Of a DNA stretch of 64,000 bases, positions 15,918 to 24,118 are shown piece after piece. Source of the DNA: Streptomyces roseoviridis (GTDB taxonomy: Bacteria > Actinomycetota > Actinomycetes > Streptomycetales > Streptomycetaceae); assembly GCF_039535235.1 (NCBI RefSeq), contig NZ_BAAAWU010000001.1:5828001-5892000 (forward strand), given 5' to 3'. Numbering within the stretch: the stretch's first letter is position 1; every line of letters begins with the position of its first letter. A program made the position numbers and the translations under genes. The notes below the pieces were generated by a model. It was not told the DNA's origin and made no database searches. It saw nothing but the letters and a program-made list of their open reading frames with translations.

Positions 15918-17153
15918 TCACAGGGCCTGGGCGGCGGGCTTCACCATGCCCCGGACGGTCCGGGACTTCACGAACTCGCCCAGAGCGGTCATCTCCCACT
16001 CGCCGGAGAACTGCTTGATGAGCTTGGCCATCATCACGCCGGTCTGCGGCTCGGCGGTGGTCAGGTCGAAGCGCACCAGCTCCTCGCCGGTGGCGGCGTC
16101 CATGAGCCGGCAGTACGCCTTGGCGACCTCGGTGAACTTCTGGCCGGAGAAGGAGTTGACGGTGAAGACCAGGCCGGTGGCGTCGGCGGGCAGCCGGCCC
16201 AGGTCGACCACGATGACCTCGTCGTCGCCCGCGCCCTCGCCGGTCAGGTTGTCGCCGGAGTGCTTGATCGCCCCGTTCAGGATGGACAGCTTGCCGAAGT
16301 AGCAGCTGTCCAGGTGGTTGCGCTGGGGGCCGTAGGCGATGACGGAGGCGTCGAGGTCGATGTCCTTGCCGCGGTAGGCGGGCTCCCAGCCGAGGCCCAT
16401 CTTCACCTGGGAGAGCAGCGGGCGGCCGCCCTTGACGAGGGAGACGGTCTGGTTCTTCTGGAGGCTGACCCGGCCCTTGTCCAGGTTGATCTTCCCGCTG
16501 CCGGGAGCGGGCGCCGCGGGGGCGGCCGGAGCCGCCGGGGGAGCGGCCGGCATGGACGGCACGGTCGCGCCGAGGCGCGGGTCGACCGGGGGAGCGGCGG
16601 GCGGCGCCGCCTGCGGGGCGGCGGGCGCGGGGGCCGCCGCGGGCGTGGGCTCCTCGTCGACGGAGACGCCGAAGTCGGTCGCGATGCCGGCGAGGCCGTT
16701 CGCATACCCCTGGCCCACGGCGCGGGCCTTCCAGGCCCCGTTGCGGAGGTAGATCTCCATGACCACCAGCGCCGTCTCCGTGCCGAGCTGCGGCGGGGTG
16801 AAGGTGGCGAGGACGCTGCCGTCGTCGGCGTTGCGCAGGGTGGCGGTGGGCTCGATGCCCTGGAAGGTCTGGCCGGCGGCGTCCGGGCTCGCGGTCACCA
16901 CGATCTTCTCGACGCCGGCGGGCACGGCACCGGTGTCGACCAGGATGGCGTCAGGGGCGCTGCCGCCGCCGGAGCGGTAGGTGACGCCGGGGCCCGCGGG
17001 CTGGTTGTAGAAGATGAAGTCGTCGTCGGAGCGCACCTTGCCGTTGGCGCCGAGCAGCAGGCCCGATACGTCGAGCCGCACCGGGGCGGCGACGTCCACC
17101 GCCACACGCGCGGCGCTGAGAGGGATGTTCGAGCCGGGGGTCATAGCGGTCAT
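15918..17153 (-). CDS. Double-domain TerD-family protein
   Basis: This 411-aa protein has two TerD domains joined by a long Pro/Ala linker. The first (about 1-175) shows LDVSGLLLGANGKVRSDDDFIFYNQ and GQTFQGIEPTATL. The second (about 225-400) shows VSLVKGGRPLLSQVKMGLGW and DLDASVIAYG with GEGAGDDEVIVVDLG. Acidic DDD and GDD positions match the calcium sites of TerD. The family is linked to tellurite and other stress resistance and to calcium-dependent development in Streptomyces. A second ATG three codons in (17144) is an equally good start. Confidence 0.9.
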   Translation of the reverse strand: MTAMTPGSNIPLSAARVAVDVAAPVRLDVSGLLLGANGKVRSDDDFIFYNQPAGPGVTYRSGGGSAPDAILVDTGAVPAGVEKIVVTASPDAAGQTFQGIEPTATLRNADDGSVLATFTPPQLGTETALVVMEIYLRNGAWKARAVGQGYANGLAGIATDFGVSVDEEPTPAAAPAPAAPQAAPPAAPPVDPRLGATVPSMPAAPPAAPAAPAAPAPGSGKINLDKGRVSLQKNQTVSLVKGGRPLLSQVKMGLGWEPAYRGKDIDLDASVIAYGPQRNHLDSCYFGKLSILNGAIKHSGDNLTGEGAGDDEVIVVDLGRLPADATGLVFTVNSFSGQKFTEVAKAYCRLMDAATGEELVRFDLTTAEPQTGVMMAKLIKQFSGEWEMTALGEFVKSRTVRGMVKPAAQAL

Positions 17154-17189
17154 GCCCGGGTTAACGAGCGGGACCCCTTTGCCGTTCCC

Positions 17190-17465
17190 TTACCTTCCCC
17201 GGGTTCGGCCACTCCGGTTACGCGGATGCTCCCGGGCGGCGCGCTCGTTGCCGAAGCGGTACGCGCCCGTCCAGCGGGCCATGACCAGCTGCGGGTCGCC
17301 GGAGGCGGCCTCCGCGAGGAACTTCTCCGCGCGTGCGCCGCGCAGGGTCGCGGCCGCGCGGCCGTGGTGGGTGATGACGACGCTGCCGTCGGCGCGCCGA
17401 GCGCAGACGAATCCCCGTGGTTGTGGCATGCCGGGCATCCTGTCGTTCCCGCACACGTCCGTCAT
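17190..17465 (-). CDS. Small basic protein, unknown
   Basis: This protein of up to 91 aa contains a recognisable Streptomyces-type core, GFVCARRADGSVVITHHGRAA followed by AEKFLAEAASGDPQLVMARWTG and a basic tail. No catalytic motif is visible. The start is uncertain: ATG at 17465 leaves only 19 bp to the divergent AraC gene, and the ATGs at 17438 or 17429 would give MPGMPQ or MPQPRGF, the more usual beginnings. It ends 36 bases before terD. The divergent AraC regulator may control it. Confidence 0.65.
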   Translation of the reverse strand: MTDVCGNDRMPGMPQPRGFVCARRADGSVVITHHGRAAATLRGARAEKFLAEAASGDPQLVMARWTGAYRFGNERAAREHPRNRSGRTRGR

Positions 17466-17484
17466 ATGAATATTCTTTCGGACC

Positions 17485-18450
17485 GTGGGTGGGAGCTCTT
17501 TCCGGACGCGGGACGTGGACGAGGCGCGCGAGGAGATCGACGCGCGGTATTACGCGAACTTCATGGACGTCATCGACGCGCGGGACCGTCCCTTCGCCGC
17601 GCGGTTCGACACCGTGGGGCTCGGGCCGCTGATGATCGGCGACCTGAGCTGCGGCACGGACGTGCGGATGCGCTTCGGCGAGCTGGGGGCCTTCCACGTC
17701 AACGCGCCGATGAGCGGCAGCATGGCGCTGCGCCAGGGCGCGGGCGGGCGCCGGCTGCTCGCGACCGCCGCGGAGGCGGTGCTCCTCGACCCGGCGGGGG
17801 ACACCGTCCTCGACCGGTGGAGCGGGGACTGCCGCACCCTTTCGGTCAAGATCGACGCGGCGGCGCTCCAGGACCGACTGGAGCAGCTGCTCGGCCGTCC
17901 CGCGGGCCGGCGGCTCGCCCTGGGCTCGACCCTCGACATCTCGCGCGGCCCCGGCCTGAGCTGGGTGACCTTCGCCCGCCAGGTGGCGGCCGGCGCGCTC
18001 GCGGGGGACGGGCTCGCCACCCACGAGCTGGTCGCGCGGCCGCTCCAGGAGGCGCTGCTCAACGGCCTGCTGCTCGCGGCCGAGCACCCGTGGCGGGACG
18101 AGCTGGCGCACCCGCGCGGCCCGGTCCGGCCCGCGCCGGTCAAGCGGGTCATGGACGCGGTGCGCGCCCGGCCCGAACACCCCTTCACCAGCACCGAGCT
18201 GGCCGCGCTGGCCCGGGTGAGCGTGCGGCGCCTTCAGGAGGCGTTCCGCCAGTACGTGGGGATGTCCCCGATGGCGTACGTGCGCGAGGTCCGCCTGGAA
18301 CGGGTCCACGAGGAGCTGCGGGCGGGCGATCCGGCCGGGCTGAGCGTCGGCGAGGTGGCCTGGCGCTGGGGGTTCACCCACCCGGGCCGGTTCGCGGCGC
18401 AGTACCGGGCGCGCTTCGGCGTGGCGCCCTCGCGCACCCTGCGCGGCTGA
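17485..18450 (+). CDS. AraC-family transcriptional regulator
   Basis: This 321-aa protein has an N-terminal AraC-binding (cupin-like) domain, with FRTRDVDEAREEIDARYY at the start, and a C-terminal double helix-turn-helix at about residues 218-320. The second motif contains SVGEVAWRWGFTHPGRFAAQYRARFG. The GTG at 17485 is chosen because the frame starts there and the family commonly begins a few residues before FRTRDVDEA. An ATG at 17466 is in another frame. The ligand and targets are unknown; it is divergent from the small protein gene. Confidence 0.88.
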   Translation: MGGSSFRTRDVDEAREEIDARYYANFMDVIDARDRPFAARFDTVGLGPLMIGDLSCGTDVRMRFGELGAFHVNAPMSGSMALRQGAGGRRLLATAAEAVLLDPAGDTVLDRWSGDCRTLSVKIDAAALQDRLEQLLGRPAGRRLALGSTLDISRGPGLSWVTFARQVAAGALAGDGLATHELVARPLQEALLNGLLLAAEHPWRDELAHPRGPVRPAPVKRVMDAVRARPEHPFTSTELAALARVSVRRLQEAFRQYVGMSPMAYVREVRLERVHEELRAGDPAGLSVGEVAWRWGFTHPGRFAAQYRARFGVAPSRTLRG

Positions 18451-18770
18451 ACGCCGGACCGGCCGCCTTCCGTACGACTCGCCGGCGTGCGGCCGGCCGT
18501 GCCGGTCCGCCGCGCTCCGGCCGCCCGCCTCGTGATCCGTCGTGCTGTGATCCATCACGTGGTGCTTCGCCGCGTCGTGCTTCGCCGCGTCGTGATCCGC
18601 CGCGTTTCGCGGACAGTCGCCGCGCTCCGCGGCTCGCGATGATCTTGACCGGAACATATCGTCGGATCGTCCGCGTGCGTCATGCGTCGCCCGCGTCGAC
18701 CCGGGCCCCGGCCGGCTCCCCCGCATTGTCCGGCCGGGCCTGTGTACTTCGTGGTCCCGCCGCCTCCCGG
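18451..18770. other. 320-bp intergenic stretch without a gene
   Basis: This space separates the convergent AraC and uronate dehydrogenase genes. No reading frame has Streptomyces codon bias. Its middle is less GC-rich than its surroundings and carries a 15-bp imperfect tandem repeat at 18562-18606. Several short GC-rich inverted repeats occur, but none is a convincing terminator. Confidence 0.5.
18562..18606. repeat. 15-bp tandem repeat, three copies
   Basis: GTGCTTCGCCGCGTC occurs twice exactly (18562-18576, 18577-18591) and once with changes (18592-18606). Unlike other repeats in this window it is more than 100 bp from both neighbouring stop codons. Confidence 0.6.
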
Positions 18771-19601
18771 TCAGTGCGGCCAGCGCGGCGGGTCCACGCA
18801 GAAGTGGCCGCCCAGGTAGAGGTCGTCCGCGCTGCCGGGGGCCGGCAGGCCCTTTCGGGCGATCAGCCGCTCGGCGAACTTTTCGGAGTCGTCCTCCGGT
18901 TCGTAGCCGAGCGCCCGCGCCGACGACAGGTCCCACCAGGCCCGCGTGTTGGCGGAGGAGCCGTACACCACCGTGTGCCCCACTCCGGGCGCGGTGAGCG
19001 CCGCGTGCAGCAGCCGGGCGCAGTCGGCCGGGCTGAGCCACATCGACAGCATCCGCACCGAGGTGGGCTCGGGGAAGCAGGAGCCGATCCGCACCGAGAC
19101 GGTCTCGACGCCGTGCTTGTCCCAGTAGAACTGCGCCAGGTCCTCGCCGAACGCCTTGGACAGGCCGTAGAAGGTGTCGGGCCGGTGCGGGGTGTCGACG
19201 GGGATCAGGGGCTCGCCCTCGCGCGGCCGGGGCGTGAAGCCGACGGCGTGGTTGCTGGAGGCGAAGACGACCCGGGGCACGCCCTCCTCGCGCACGGCCT
19301 CGTAGAGGTGGTGCAGGCCGGTGATGTTGGCGGCCACGATCGCGTCGAACCCGGCCTCCAGGGAGATCCCGGCCAGATGCACGACGGCGTCCACGCCCCG
19401 CACGGCCTCCCGCAGGGCCTCGCGGTCGGCGAGGTCGGCGACGATCGCGTCCGGCGCCCCGGGGACGGGGACCAGGTCGAGCGGCCGGAGCGCGTAGCCG
19501 TGACCGGGCAGCAGCTCCCGCATCAGGGTGCCGACGCCGCCGGCGGCGCCGGTGAGCAGAACGGTTCGGGGTGCGGGGTTCAAGGAGGCATCTCCGTCCA
19601 T
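18771..19601 (-). CDS. NAD-dependent uronate dehydrogenase
   Basis: This 276-aa extended-SDR protein is most like uronate dehydrogenase (Udh), which oxidises glucuronate or galacturonate to the aldarolactone. The NAD motif TGAAGGVG is at residues 17-24, VFASSNHAVGF at 112-122 gives the catalytic serine region, and Tyr145-x3-Lys149 (FYGLSK) completes it. The divergent gene is KdgD, which acts two steps later, supporting the assignment over a generic epimerase. The ATG at 19601 lies within a TCTATGGACGG motif shared with the iclR upstream region; a TTG at 19583 with upstream GGAG is an alternative start. Confidence 0.85.
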   Translation of the reverse strand: MDGDASLNPAPRTVLLTGAAGGVGTLMRELLPGHGYALRPLDLVPVPGAPDAIVADLADREALREAVRGVDAVVHLAGISLEAGFDAIVAANITGLHHLYEAVREEGVPRVVFASSNHAVGFTPRPREGEPLIPVDTPHRPDTFYGLSKAFGEDLAQFYWDKHGVETVSVRIGSCFPEPTSVRMLSMWLSPADCARLLHAALTAPGVGHTVVYGSSANTRAWWDLSSARALGYEPEDDSEKFAERLIARKGLPAPGSADDLYLGGHFCVDPPRWPH

Positions 19602-19701
19602 AGACCGTATTCACACACGTGGATGAGCGTCACGCTAGGGACTGGCCTCTCGCAGCGTCAAGAAGCAGAGCCTTCAGGCGACTTCGCCTCGCCCGGGATC
19701 C

Positions 19702-19731
19702 TTGACCGGCTCTTCCCTCCTGGCTTAGCGT
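19702..19731 (+). promoter_or_regulatory. Candidate kdgD promoter
   Basis: TTGACC (19702-19707), an 18-bp spacer and TAGCGT (19726-19731) match the Streptomyces vegetative consensus (TTGACR and TAGxxT). The dyad at 19737-19754 lies directly downstream, around the expected transcription start. Confidence 0.6.
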
Positions 19732-19736
19732 GAGCC

Positions 19737-19754
19737 TGTTCAAGAATATGGACA
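19737..19754. promoter_or_regulatory. Operator-like dyad upstream of kdgD
   Basis: TGTTCAAGAATATGGACA has near-inverted ends (TGTTC and GGACA) with an 8-bp centre. An 18-bp element of the same layout, TGTTCAGAATAGCGAACA, precedes the dioxovalerate dehydrogenase gene at 31260. Both would be reasonable IclR-family sites. Confidence 0.5.
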
Positions 19755-19757
19755 GCA

Positions 19758-19791
19758 GTCAGAATCCTGTACGAGTCAGCATCTTGTACGA
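19758..19791 (+). repeat. Tandem 17-bp direct repeat upstream of kdgD
   Basis: Two adjacent 17-bp copies (19758-19774 and 19775-19791) differ at two positions; each has the form GTCAGnATCnTGTACGA. They end three bases before the AGGGAG ribosome site, so they lie in the leader of the kdgD mRNA and could be a second regulator site. Confidence 0.65.
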
Positions 19792-19803
19792 CAGGGAGTG
19801 CCC

Positions 19804-20745
19804 GTGACCACACCCCCGCTCGCCGACCGGCTCGACGGCCTGCTCTTCTTCCCCGTCACCGCCTTCGGCCCGGACGGCGGCGTCGACCTCGACGTCTTCC
19901 GCGCCCATGTCCGCGCCGGGATCGACGCGGGCGCGGGCGCGGTCTTCGCCTGCTGCGGCACCGGCGAGTTCCACGCGCTCACCCCCGAGGAGTTCCGCGA
20001 CTGCGTCGCCGCCGCCGTCGACGAGGCCGCCGGAGCCGTCCCCGTCCTCGCCGGCGCCGGATACGGCACCGCACTCGCCGTCCACTACGCCCGGCTCGCC
20101 GAGGAGGCCGGCGCCGACGGGCTGCTCGCCATGCCCCCGTACCTCGTCGTCCCCGACCAGGCCGGACTCCTGCGCCACTACACCGAACTCGCCGCCGCCA
20201 CCCGGCTCGACGTCATCGTCTACCAGCGCGACAACGCCGTCCTCACCCCCGAGACCGCCGTCGCCCTCGCCCGCACCCCCGGCGTCATCGGCCTCAAGGA
20301 CGGCCTCGGCGACCTCGACCTCATGCAGCGGATCGTCAGCGCCGTCCGCTCGGCCGGCCTCGACCTGCTCTACTTCAACGGCCTTCCCACCGCCGAACTC
20401 ACCGGCCTCGCCTACCGCGGCATCGGCGTCCGCCTCTACTCCTCCGCCGTCTTCTGCTTCGCCCCCGACATCGCCCTCGCCTTCCACCGCGCCCTCGCCA
20501 CCGGCGACGACCCGACCGCGCACCGCCTCATCGACGCCTTCTACCGGCCACTGGTGGAACTGCGCGCCGAGGGCCGGGGCTACGCCGTCTCCCTCGTCAA
20601 AGCGGCGGTACGGATGAACGGCCTGGACGTCGGAGAGGTGCGGCCGCCGCTCAGCGAGCCCGCCCCCGGGCACCTGAGGGAACTCGCCGCGATCATCGAG
20701 CGCGGCCGGGCCGCCCTCGCCACCGGTGCCGAGGAGACCCGATGA
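19804..20745 (+). CDS. 5-dehydro-4-deoxyglucarate dehydratase (KdgD)
   Basis: This 313-aa DapA-family class I lyase converts 5-dehydro-4-deoxyglucarate to 2,5-dioxovalerate, CO2 and water. The Schiff-base lysine is Lys165 in GLKDGLGD, and Tyr140 (IVYQRDN) is the partner tyrosine; FACCGTGEFHAL replaces the DapA GTTGE motif as in KdgD. I prefer the GTG at 19804, five bases after AGGGAG; a GTG at 19798 overlaps that ribosome site. The stop overlaps the next ATG (ATGA). The dehydrogenase for its product is encoded at 31298. Confidence 0.9.
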   Translation: MTTPPLADRLDGLLFFPVTAFGPDGGVDLDVFRAHVRAGIDAGAGAVFACCGTGEFHALTPEEFRDCVAAAVDEAAGAVPVLAGAGYGTALAVHYARLAEEAGADGLLAMPPYLVVPDQAGLLRHYTELAAATRLDVIVYQRDNAVLTPETAVALARTPGVIGLKDGLGDLDLMQRIVSAVRSAGLDLLYFNGLPTAELTGLAYRGIGVRLYSSAVFCFAPDIALAFHRALATGDDPTAHRLIDAFYRPLVELRAEGRGYAVSLVKAAVRMNGLDVGEVRPPLSEPAPGHLRELAAIIERGRAALATGAEETR

Positions 20746-21869
20746 GAACCGGCGCCTTCCTCTACCCGTGGGACGTCGACGGCGACCCCGCCGCCCCGGC
20801 ACGGCTCGCCGGGCTCGGCCTCGACCAGATCACCCTCGCCTCCGCCTACCACTCCACCCGCGCCCTCACCCCCCGCCACCCCCGCCACCGGATCGTCACG
20901 GCGACCCACGCGGCGGTCCTCTACCCGCCGGACCCGGCCCGCTGGGCCGGCCGCGCCCTCGCCCCGTACCCCTCGGGCGACTGGGCCCCCGGCGACGCCT
21001 ACGCCCGCGCCGCGGACGCGCTCGCCGGCACCGGCCTCGCCGTCCACAGCTGGGTGGTCCTGGCCCACAACTCCCGCCTCGGCGCCGAACACCCCGAGAC
21101 CTCCGTCGTCAACGCCTACGGCGACCGCTACCCCTGGGCGCCGTGCGTCGGCCAGGACGCCGTCCGCGCGTACCTGGTGCGGCTCGCGGCCGAGGCGGCG
21201 GTCCGGCCGGGCGCGGCCGGGACCGAGCTGGAGTCCTGCGGCTGGTACGGCCTCGCGCACCTGCACGCCCACGACAAGACGGCCGGTGTCCCGCTCGACG
21301 ACACCGCCCAGTACCTGATGTCCCTGTGCTTCTGCGCCTCCTGCCGGGAGGGTTACGGCCGGCACGGCGCCGATCCCGACGAGCTGGCCGGCGCCGTCCG
21401 GGCCGCCCTCGAACCGGTCTGGCGCGGCGCCCCCGTGCTCTGGCGGGGCCGCCTCGCCGACGCGGCCCTCGCCTGGCGCCTGGCGGCCGCTCGCACCCTC
21501 CAGGAGGCCGCCGTCACGGCCGTACGGGCCGCGGCCCCGCCCGGCTTCCGCGTCCTGCTGCACGCGGACCCCGTCCCGTACCACTGCGGGGCCAACGCCG
21601 GCAGCGACCCGGCGCACCTCCTGTCGGTCGCCGACGGGGTGGTGACCCCGGCCCCCTCCGTGGCACCCTTCGCCGCCCACGCGCGCGTGCGGACCGTCCT
21701 CGCCGCCAACCTCCCCGTCGTCACCGGCATGGGCGGATACCCGCACACCCTGGCCGAGGACGCCGCGCGGGCCGCCGAGGCGGGCGCCACCGAACTCCGG
21801 CTCTACCACGCCGGCCTGGCGTCGGACGCCGACCTGGAAGCCGTGCGCAAGGCCCTCACGGCACGGTGA
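20742..21869 (+). CDS. Unknown protein coupled to kdgD, possible TIM-barrel hydrolase
   Basis: This 375-aa protein has no signal peptide or membrane segment and overlaps kdgD by four bases. Features include AYHSTRALTPRHPRHR near residue 40, SWVVLAHNSRLG, a cysteine cluster CFCASCREGYG near residue 197, and DPVPYHCGANAG near 283. The C-x-C-x2-C cluster and spacing resemble hypothetical glycosyl-hydrolase-like TIM barrels (GHL6/GHL10 type), but I cannot confirm that. Coupling to kdgD suggests a role in uronate or aldarate use, for example releasing or opening a sugar-acid substrate. Its last codons lie in an 18-bp sequence repeated at the end of the convergent MFS gene. Confidence 0.8.
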   Translation: MRTGAFLYPWDVDGDPAAPARLAGLGLDQITLASAYHSTRALTPRHPRHRIVTATHAAVLYPPDPARWAGRALAPYPSGDWAPGDAYARAADALAGTGLAVHSWVVLAHNSRLGAEHPETSVVNAYGDRYPWAPCVGQDAVRAYLVRLAAEAAVRPGAAGTELESCGWYGLAHLHAHDKTAGVPLDDTAQYLMSLCFCASCREGYGRHGADPDELAGAVRAALEPVWRGAPVLWRGRLADAALAWRLAAARTLQEAAVTAVRAAAPPGFRVLLHADPVPYHCGANAGSDPAHLLSVADGVVTPAPSVAPFAAHARVRTVLAANLPVVTGMGGYPHTLAEDAARAAEAGATELRLYHAGLASDADLEAVRKALTAR

Positions 21870-21944
21870 CGGCAGCCCCCCCGCGGCACGCCCTCACGGC
21901 ACGCCCTCACGGCACCCCCGCGACGCGCCCTCACGGCACGGTGA
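21852..21944. repeat. CCCTCACGGCAC repeats spanning two stop codons
   Basis: CCCTCACGGCAC starts at 21853, 21891, 21904 and 21928. The outer copies belong to an exact 18-bp repeat (21852-21869 and 21927-21944). The first holds the TGA of the plus-strand gene; the second holds the stop of the minus-strand MFS gene. The same DNA therefore encodes both C-termini, on opposite strands. Confidence 0.75.
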
Positions 21945-23109
21945 ACCGGCCGGGGCGGGGCCGGGCGGGGCCGGGGCGGCCGGCGGCCAGGAGCCCGGCA
22001 CCGGCCGCCCCGGCGACACCGAGCACCACGAGCAGCGTCCGCACGTCCACCAGCGCCGTCAGACCGGCCCCCACGCCGAGGGCCACCGCGTTCGGCACGA
22101 ACACGAGGGTGTTCGCGGTCCCCACCGCCCGGCCCACCGCCCGTGCCGGCACGCCCCGCTGGACCGCCGTCATCGTGGCGATCAGCACCCACGGCAGCCC
22201 CACCCCGATCAGCCCGCTCGCGCCCAGGGCCACCGCGTCGTACGGCAGCGCCCTGGCCGCCGCGCCCAGCGCGAAGAGGGCGAGGCCCGCCGAGGCGAGC
22301 CCGCGCTCGGAGAAGCGCCGCAGCAGCGGACCCGCCGCCAGCCCGGCCGCCACCGACCCGGCGCCCTGGGCCGCGTACAGCACGCCCGCGTACGCCGGGG
22401 AGTGTCCGAGCCCCCGGTCCACCACGGCGTACACCGCCGCCCCGTTGAGCCCCGCGAGCAGCATCGTGAAGCCGCCCGCCAGCACCAGCGGCCGCAGCGC
22501 CGCCGACTCCCACAACGGCCGCACCCCCTCGGCCACCCGAGGGCGCCGCCCCCGCACCGGCCGCCCCTCCCGCACCGGCAGCAGCGCGAACACCCCCGCC
22601 GCCACGGCGAAGGTCACCGCGTCCAGGAGCGCCACGGGGCCACCGCCGCACCGGGCGAAGAGCCCCGCCGCCACCAGCGGGGCGATCAGCTTCACGGCCT
22701 CGTTCACGGTCATCCGCAGCCCGTTGAGGTCCCCGAGCCGCTCCGGGGCGAACGCCTCGGCCGCCAGTGCCGCCTCCGCCGCCTCGTGGACCGCGCCCTG
22801 CGTCCCGTACACGACGAGGACCGCAAACAGCAGCCACACCCGCTCGGCCCGGTCGACCCAGAGCAGCAGCGGCAGCACCGCCGCCATCGCCAGGTTCACC
22901 CCCACCAGCAGCGGACGCCGGCGCACCCGGTCCACCACCGCGCCGAGCAGCGGACCGAGGAGCGCGGGCGCCCACAAGGCGAAGGCGGTCAGGGCCGCCA
23001 GGGCGTCGGAACCGGTGAGCGACTTGACCCAGATCCCGGAGACCAGCCACATCGCCGTCGTGCCGAACCCGGACACCAGCACGGCGGTCAGATAGAGGGG
23101 AACACGCAT
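21931..23109 (-). CDS. MFS transporter
   Basis: This 392-aa protein has about twelve hydrophobic segments and the MFS loop 2-3 motif GAVVDRVRRRP near residue 57. It resembles actinobacterial MFS proteins of the enterobactin-exporter/macrolide-efflux type, with ATMTAVQRGVPARAVGRAVGTANTL in the second half. The substrate is unknown. The stop lies in the CCCTCACGGCAC repeat cluster. It is the downstream neighbour of the SRPBCC-DUF2867 gene on the same strand, 48 bp apart. Confidence 0.87.
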   Translation of the reverse strand: MRVPLYLTAVLVSGFGTTAMWLVSGIWVKSLTGSDALAALTAFALWAPALLGPLLGAVVDRVRRRPLLVGVNLAMAAVLPLLLWVDRAERVWLLFAVLVVYGTQGAVHEAAEAALAAEAFAPERLGDLNGLRMTVNEAVKLIAPLVAAGLFARCGGGPVALLDAVTFAVAAGVFALLPVREGRPVRGRRPRVAEGVRPLWESAALRPLVLAGGFTMLLAGLNGAAVYAVVDRGLGHSPAYAGVLYAAQGAGSVAAGLAAGPLLRRFSERGLASAGLALFALGAAARALPYDAVALGASGLIGVGLPWVLIATMTAVQRGVPARAVGRAVGTANTLVFVPNAVALGVGAGLTALVDVRTLLVVLGVAGAAGAGLLAAGRPGPARPRPGRFTVP

Positions 23110-23157
23110 GACCGCAGGCTGGCGCCTGAGGAGGCCCGGCCGGATCGGGCACCTTCC

Positions 23158-24066
23158 CTAGGGGGCCGTGCGCAGTTCCCGGTTCCGCTCGCCGGCGGGA
23201 GGGGTCGCGAACGCGACGCGCCGGTGCGCACGGCGCATCATCCGGCGGACGACGTACGGATGGAGCCGGCGCACCACCGCGAAGTAGAGGCGGCCGTAGG
23301 TGTTGTGCAGCCGTACCGCCGTCGCCAGGGTGACGCTCTCGTCGTCGACCACCAGCGAGCCGCGGAAGTCCAGGTGGAACGCGTCCTCGCCGAGCATGAG
23401 CTCGCGGTCCTCGGCGCCCCGCTCGGCGAAGGGCAGCAGGTGGCGCCAGGCCCGCGGGTCGCGGGGCATGCCCGGGGCGAGCGGCAGGCGCCAGGCGTCG
23501 GTGAAGTCCGGCCGCTCGAAGGCCCCGCGGAGCAACCGGGCCTCGGCCGGGACCGGGACGGCAACCGGCTTCACCCAGCGCAGCCGGTTGGCCAGCAGGG
23601 CGCGCCGGGAGCGACGGGCGGGCGGATGCGGCAGGGAGCCGAGGGCGGCCCGCTCGGCGTTGTCGAAGATCTCCTCGATCATCGTGTCGTGCACCGGCTC
23701 GACCACCAGCTTGAACAGGGCGAACGCCACCGGGGGCATGGCCACTTCGAGGACGTGCGAGATCCGGCACCGGTCGGGCCCGAGCGGCTCGACGTCGAGC
23801 CGGTGGAAGCCCGCACCCAGGTCGTCGTCGGTGTCGAAGCGGACGGACCGCCCCGGCTCGTGGGCGGTGACGCGGTAGCGGACCGGGCCGTGGCCGCCGT
23901 CCGCGCCGACGGCGAGGGGCCGGTCGAGGACCATCGCGGGCCAGACCGGGGTGGGGAACAGGGGGTCGTCCGGCGCGGAGAGCCGGTCGACGAGGGCGCC
24001 GACGGTCTCGGCCGGGGCCTCGATGATCCTCTGGTGGACGTTGCGTATCGTGCGCGGACCGCGCAT
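23158..24066 (-). CDS. SRPBCC-DUF2867 fusion protein
   Basis: This 302-aa protein joins two domains. Residues 1-150 look like an SRPBCC (START-like) hydrophobic-ligand fold, with APAETVGALVDRLSAPDD at the start and HRLDVEPLGPDRCRISHVLEV in the strands. Residues 170-290 match DUF2867, including AFHLDFRGSLVVDDESVTLAT and LHNTYGRLYFAVVRRLHPYVV. Neither domain has an assigned reaction here. The ATG at 24066 faces the divergent TetR gene, 53 bp away, and two dyads lie between them, so it is probably the TetR target. Confidence 0.8.
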   Translation of the reverse strand: MRGPRTIRNVHQRIIEAPAETVGALVDRLSAPDDPLFPTPVWPAMVLDRPLAVGADGGHGPVRYRVTAHEPGRSVRFDTDDDLGAGFHRLDVEPLGPDRCRISHVLEVAMPPVAFALFKLVVEPVHDTMIEEIFDNAERAALGSLPHPPARRSRRALLANRLRWVKPVAVPVPAEARLLRGAFERPDFTDAWRLPLAPGMPRDPRAWRHLLPFAERGAEDRELMLGEDAFHLDFRGSLVVDDESVTLATAVRLHNTYGRLYFAVVRRLHPYVVRRMMRRAHRRVAFATPPAGERNRELRTAP

Positions 24067-24076
24067 ACCGCACCTC

Positions 24077-24092
24077 CATACGGGAGCGTATG
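24077..24092. promoter_or_regulatory. Dyad between SRPBCC and tetR genes
   Basis: CATACG and CGTATG flank a four-base centre (GGAG). It lies four bases from the 18-bp palindrome at 24097 and only eleven bases from the SRPBCC-DUF2867 start. It may be a second half of the same operator. Confidence 0.5.
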
Positions 24093-24096
24093 TTCA

Positions 24097-24114
24097 CCGT
24101 ACGGTACCGTACGG
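24097..24114. promoter_or_regulatory. TetR operator, perfect 18-bp palindrome
   Basis: CCGTACGGTACCGTACGG is identical to its reverse complement. It lies four bases before the tetR start and 30 bases from the divergent start, the normal arrangement for an autoregulated TetR operator controlling both genes. Confidence 0.8.
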
Positions 24115-24118
24115 AGAT

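Noticed and set aside
18451..18770. A hidden gene in the gap between AraC and uronate dehydrogenase
   Set aside because: Reading frames there are short or His/Asp/Ala-rich repeats with no start, ribosome site or GC3 bias.
17218..19614. A minus-strand frame of 798 codons covering the AraC gene
   Set aside because: It shadows the AraC and dehydrogenase genes and lacks recognisable motifs. The genuine genes have family signatures and ribosome sites.
16260..19733. A very long plus-strand open frame of 1157 codons
   Set aside because: It is antisense to terD and overlaps the AraC and uronate dehydrogenase genes in other frames. Its composition (Arg/Gly/Ala-rich, no domains) is typical of GC-rich shadow frames.
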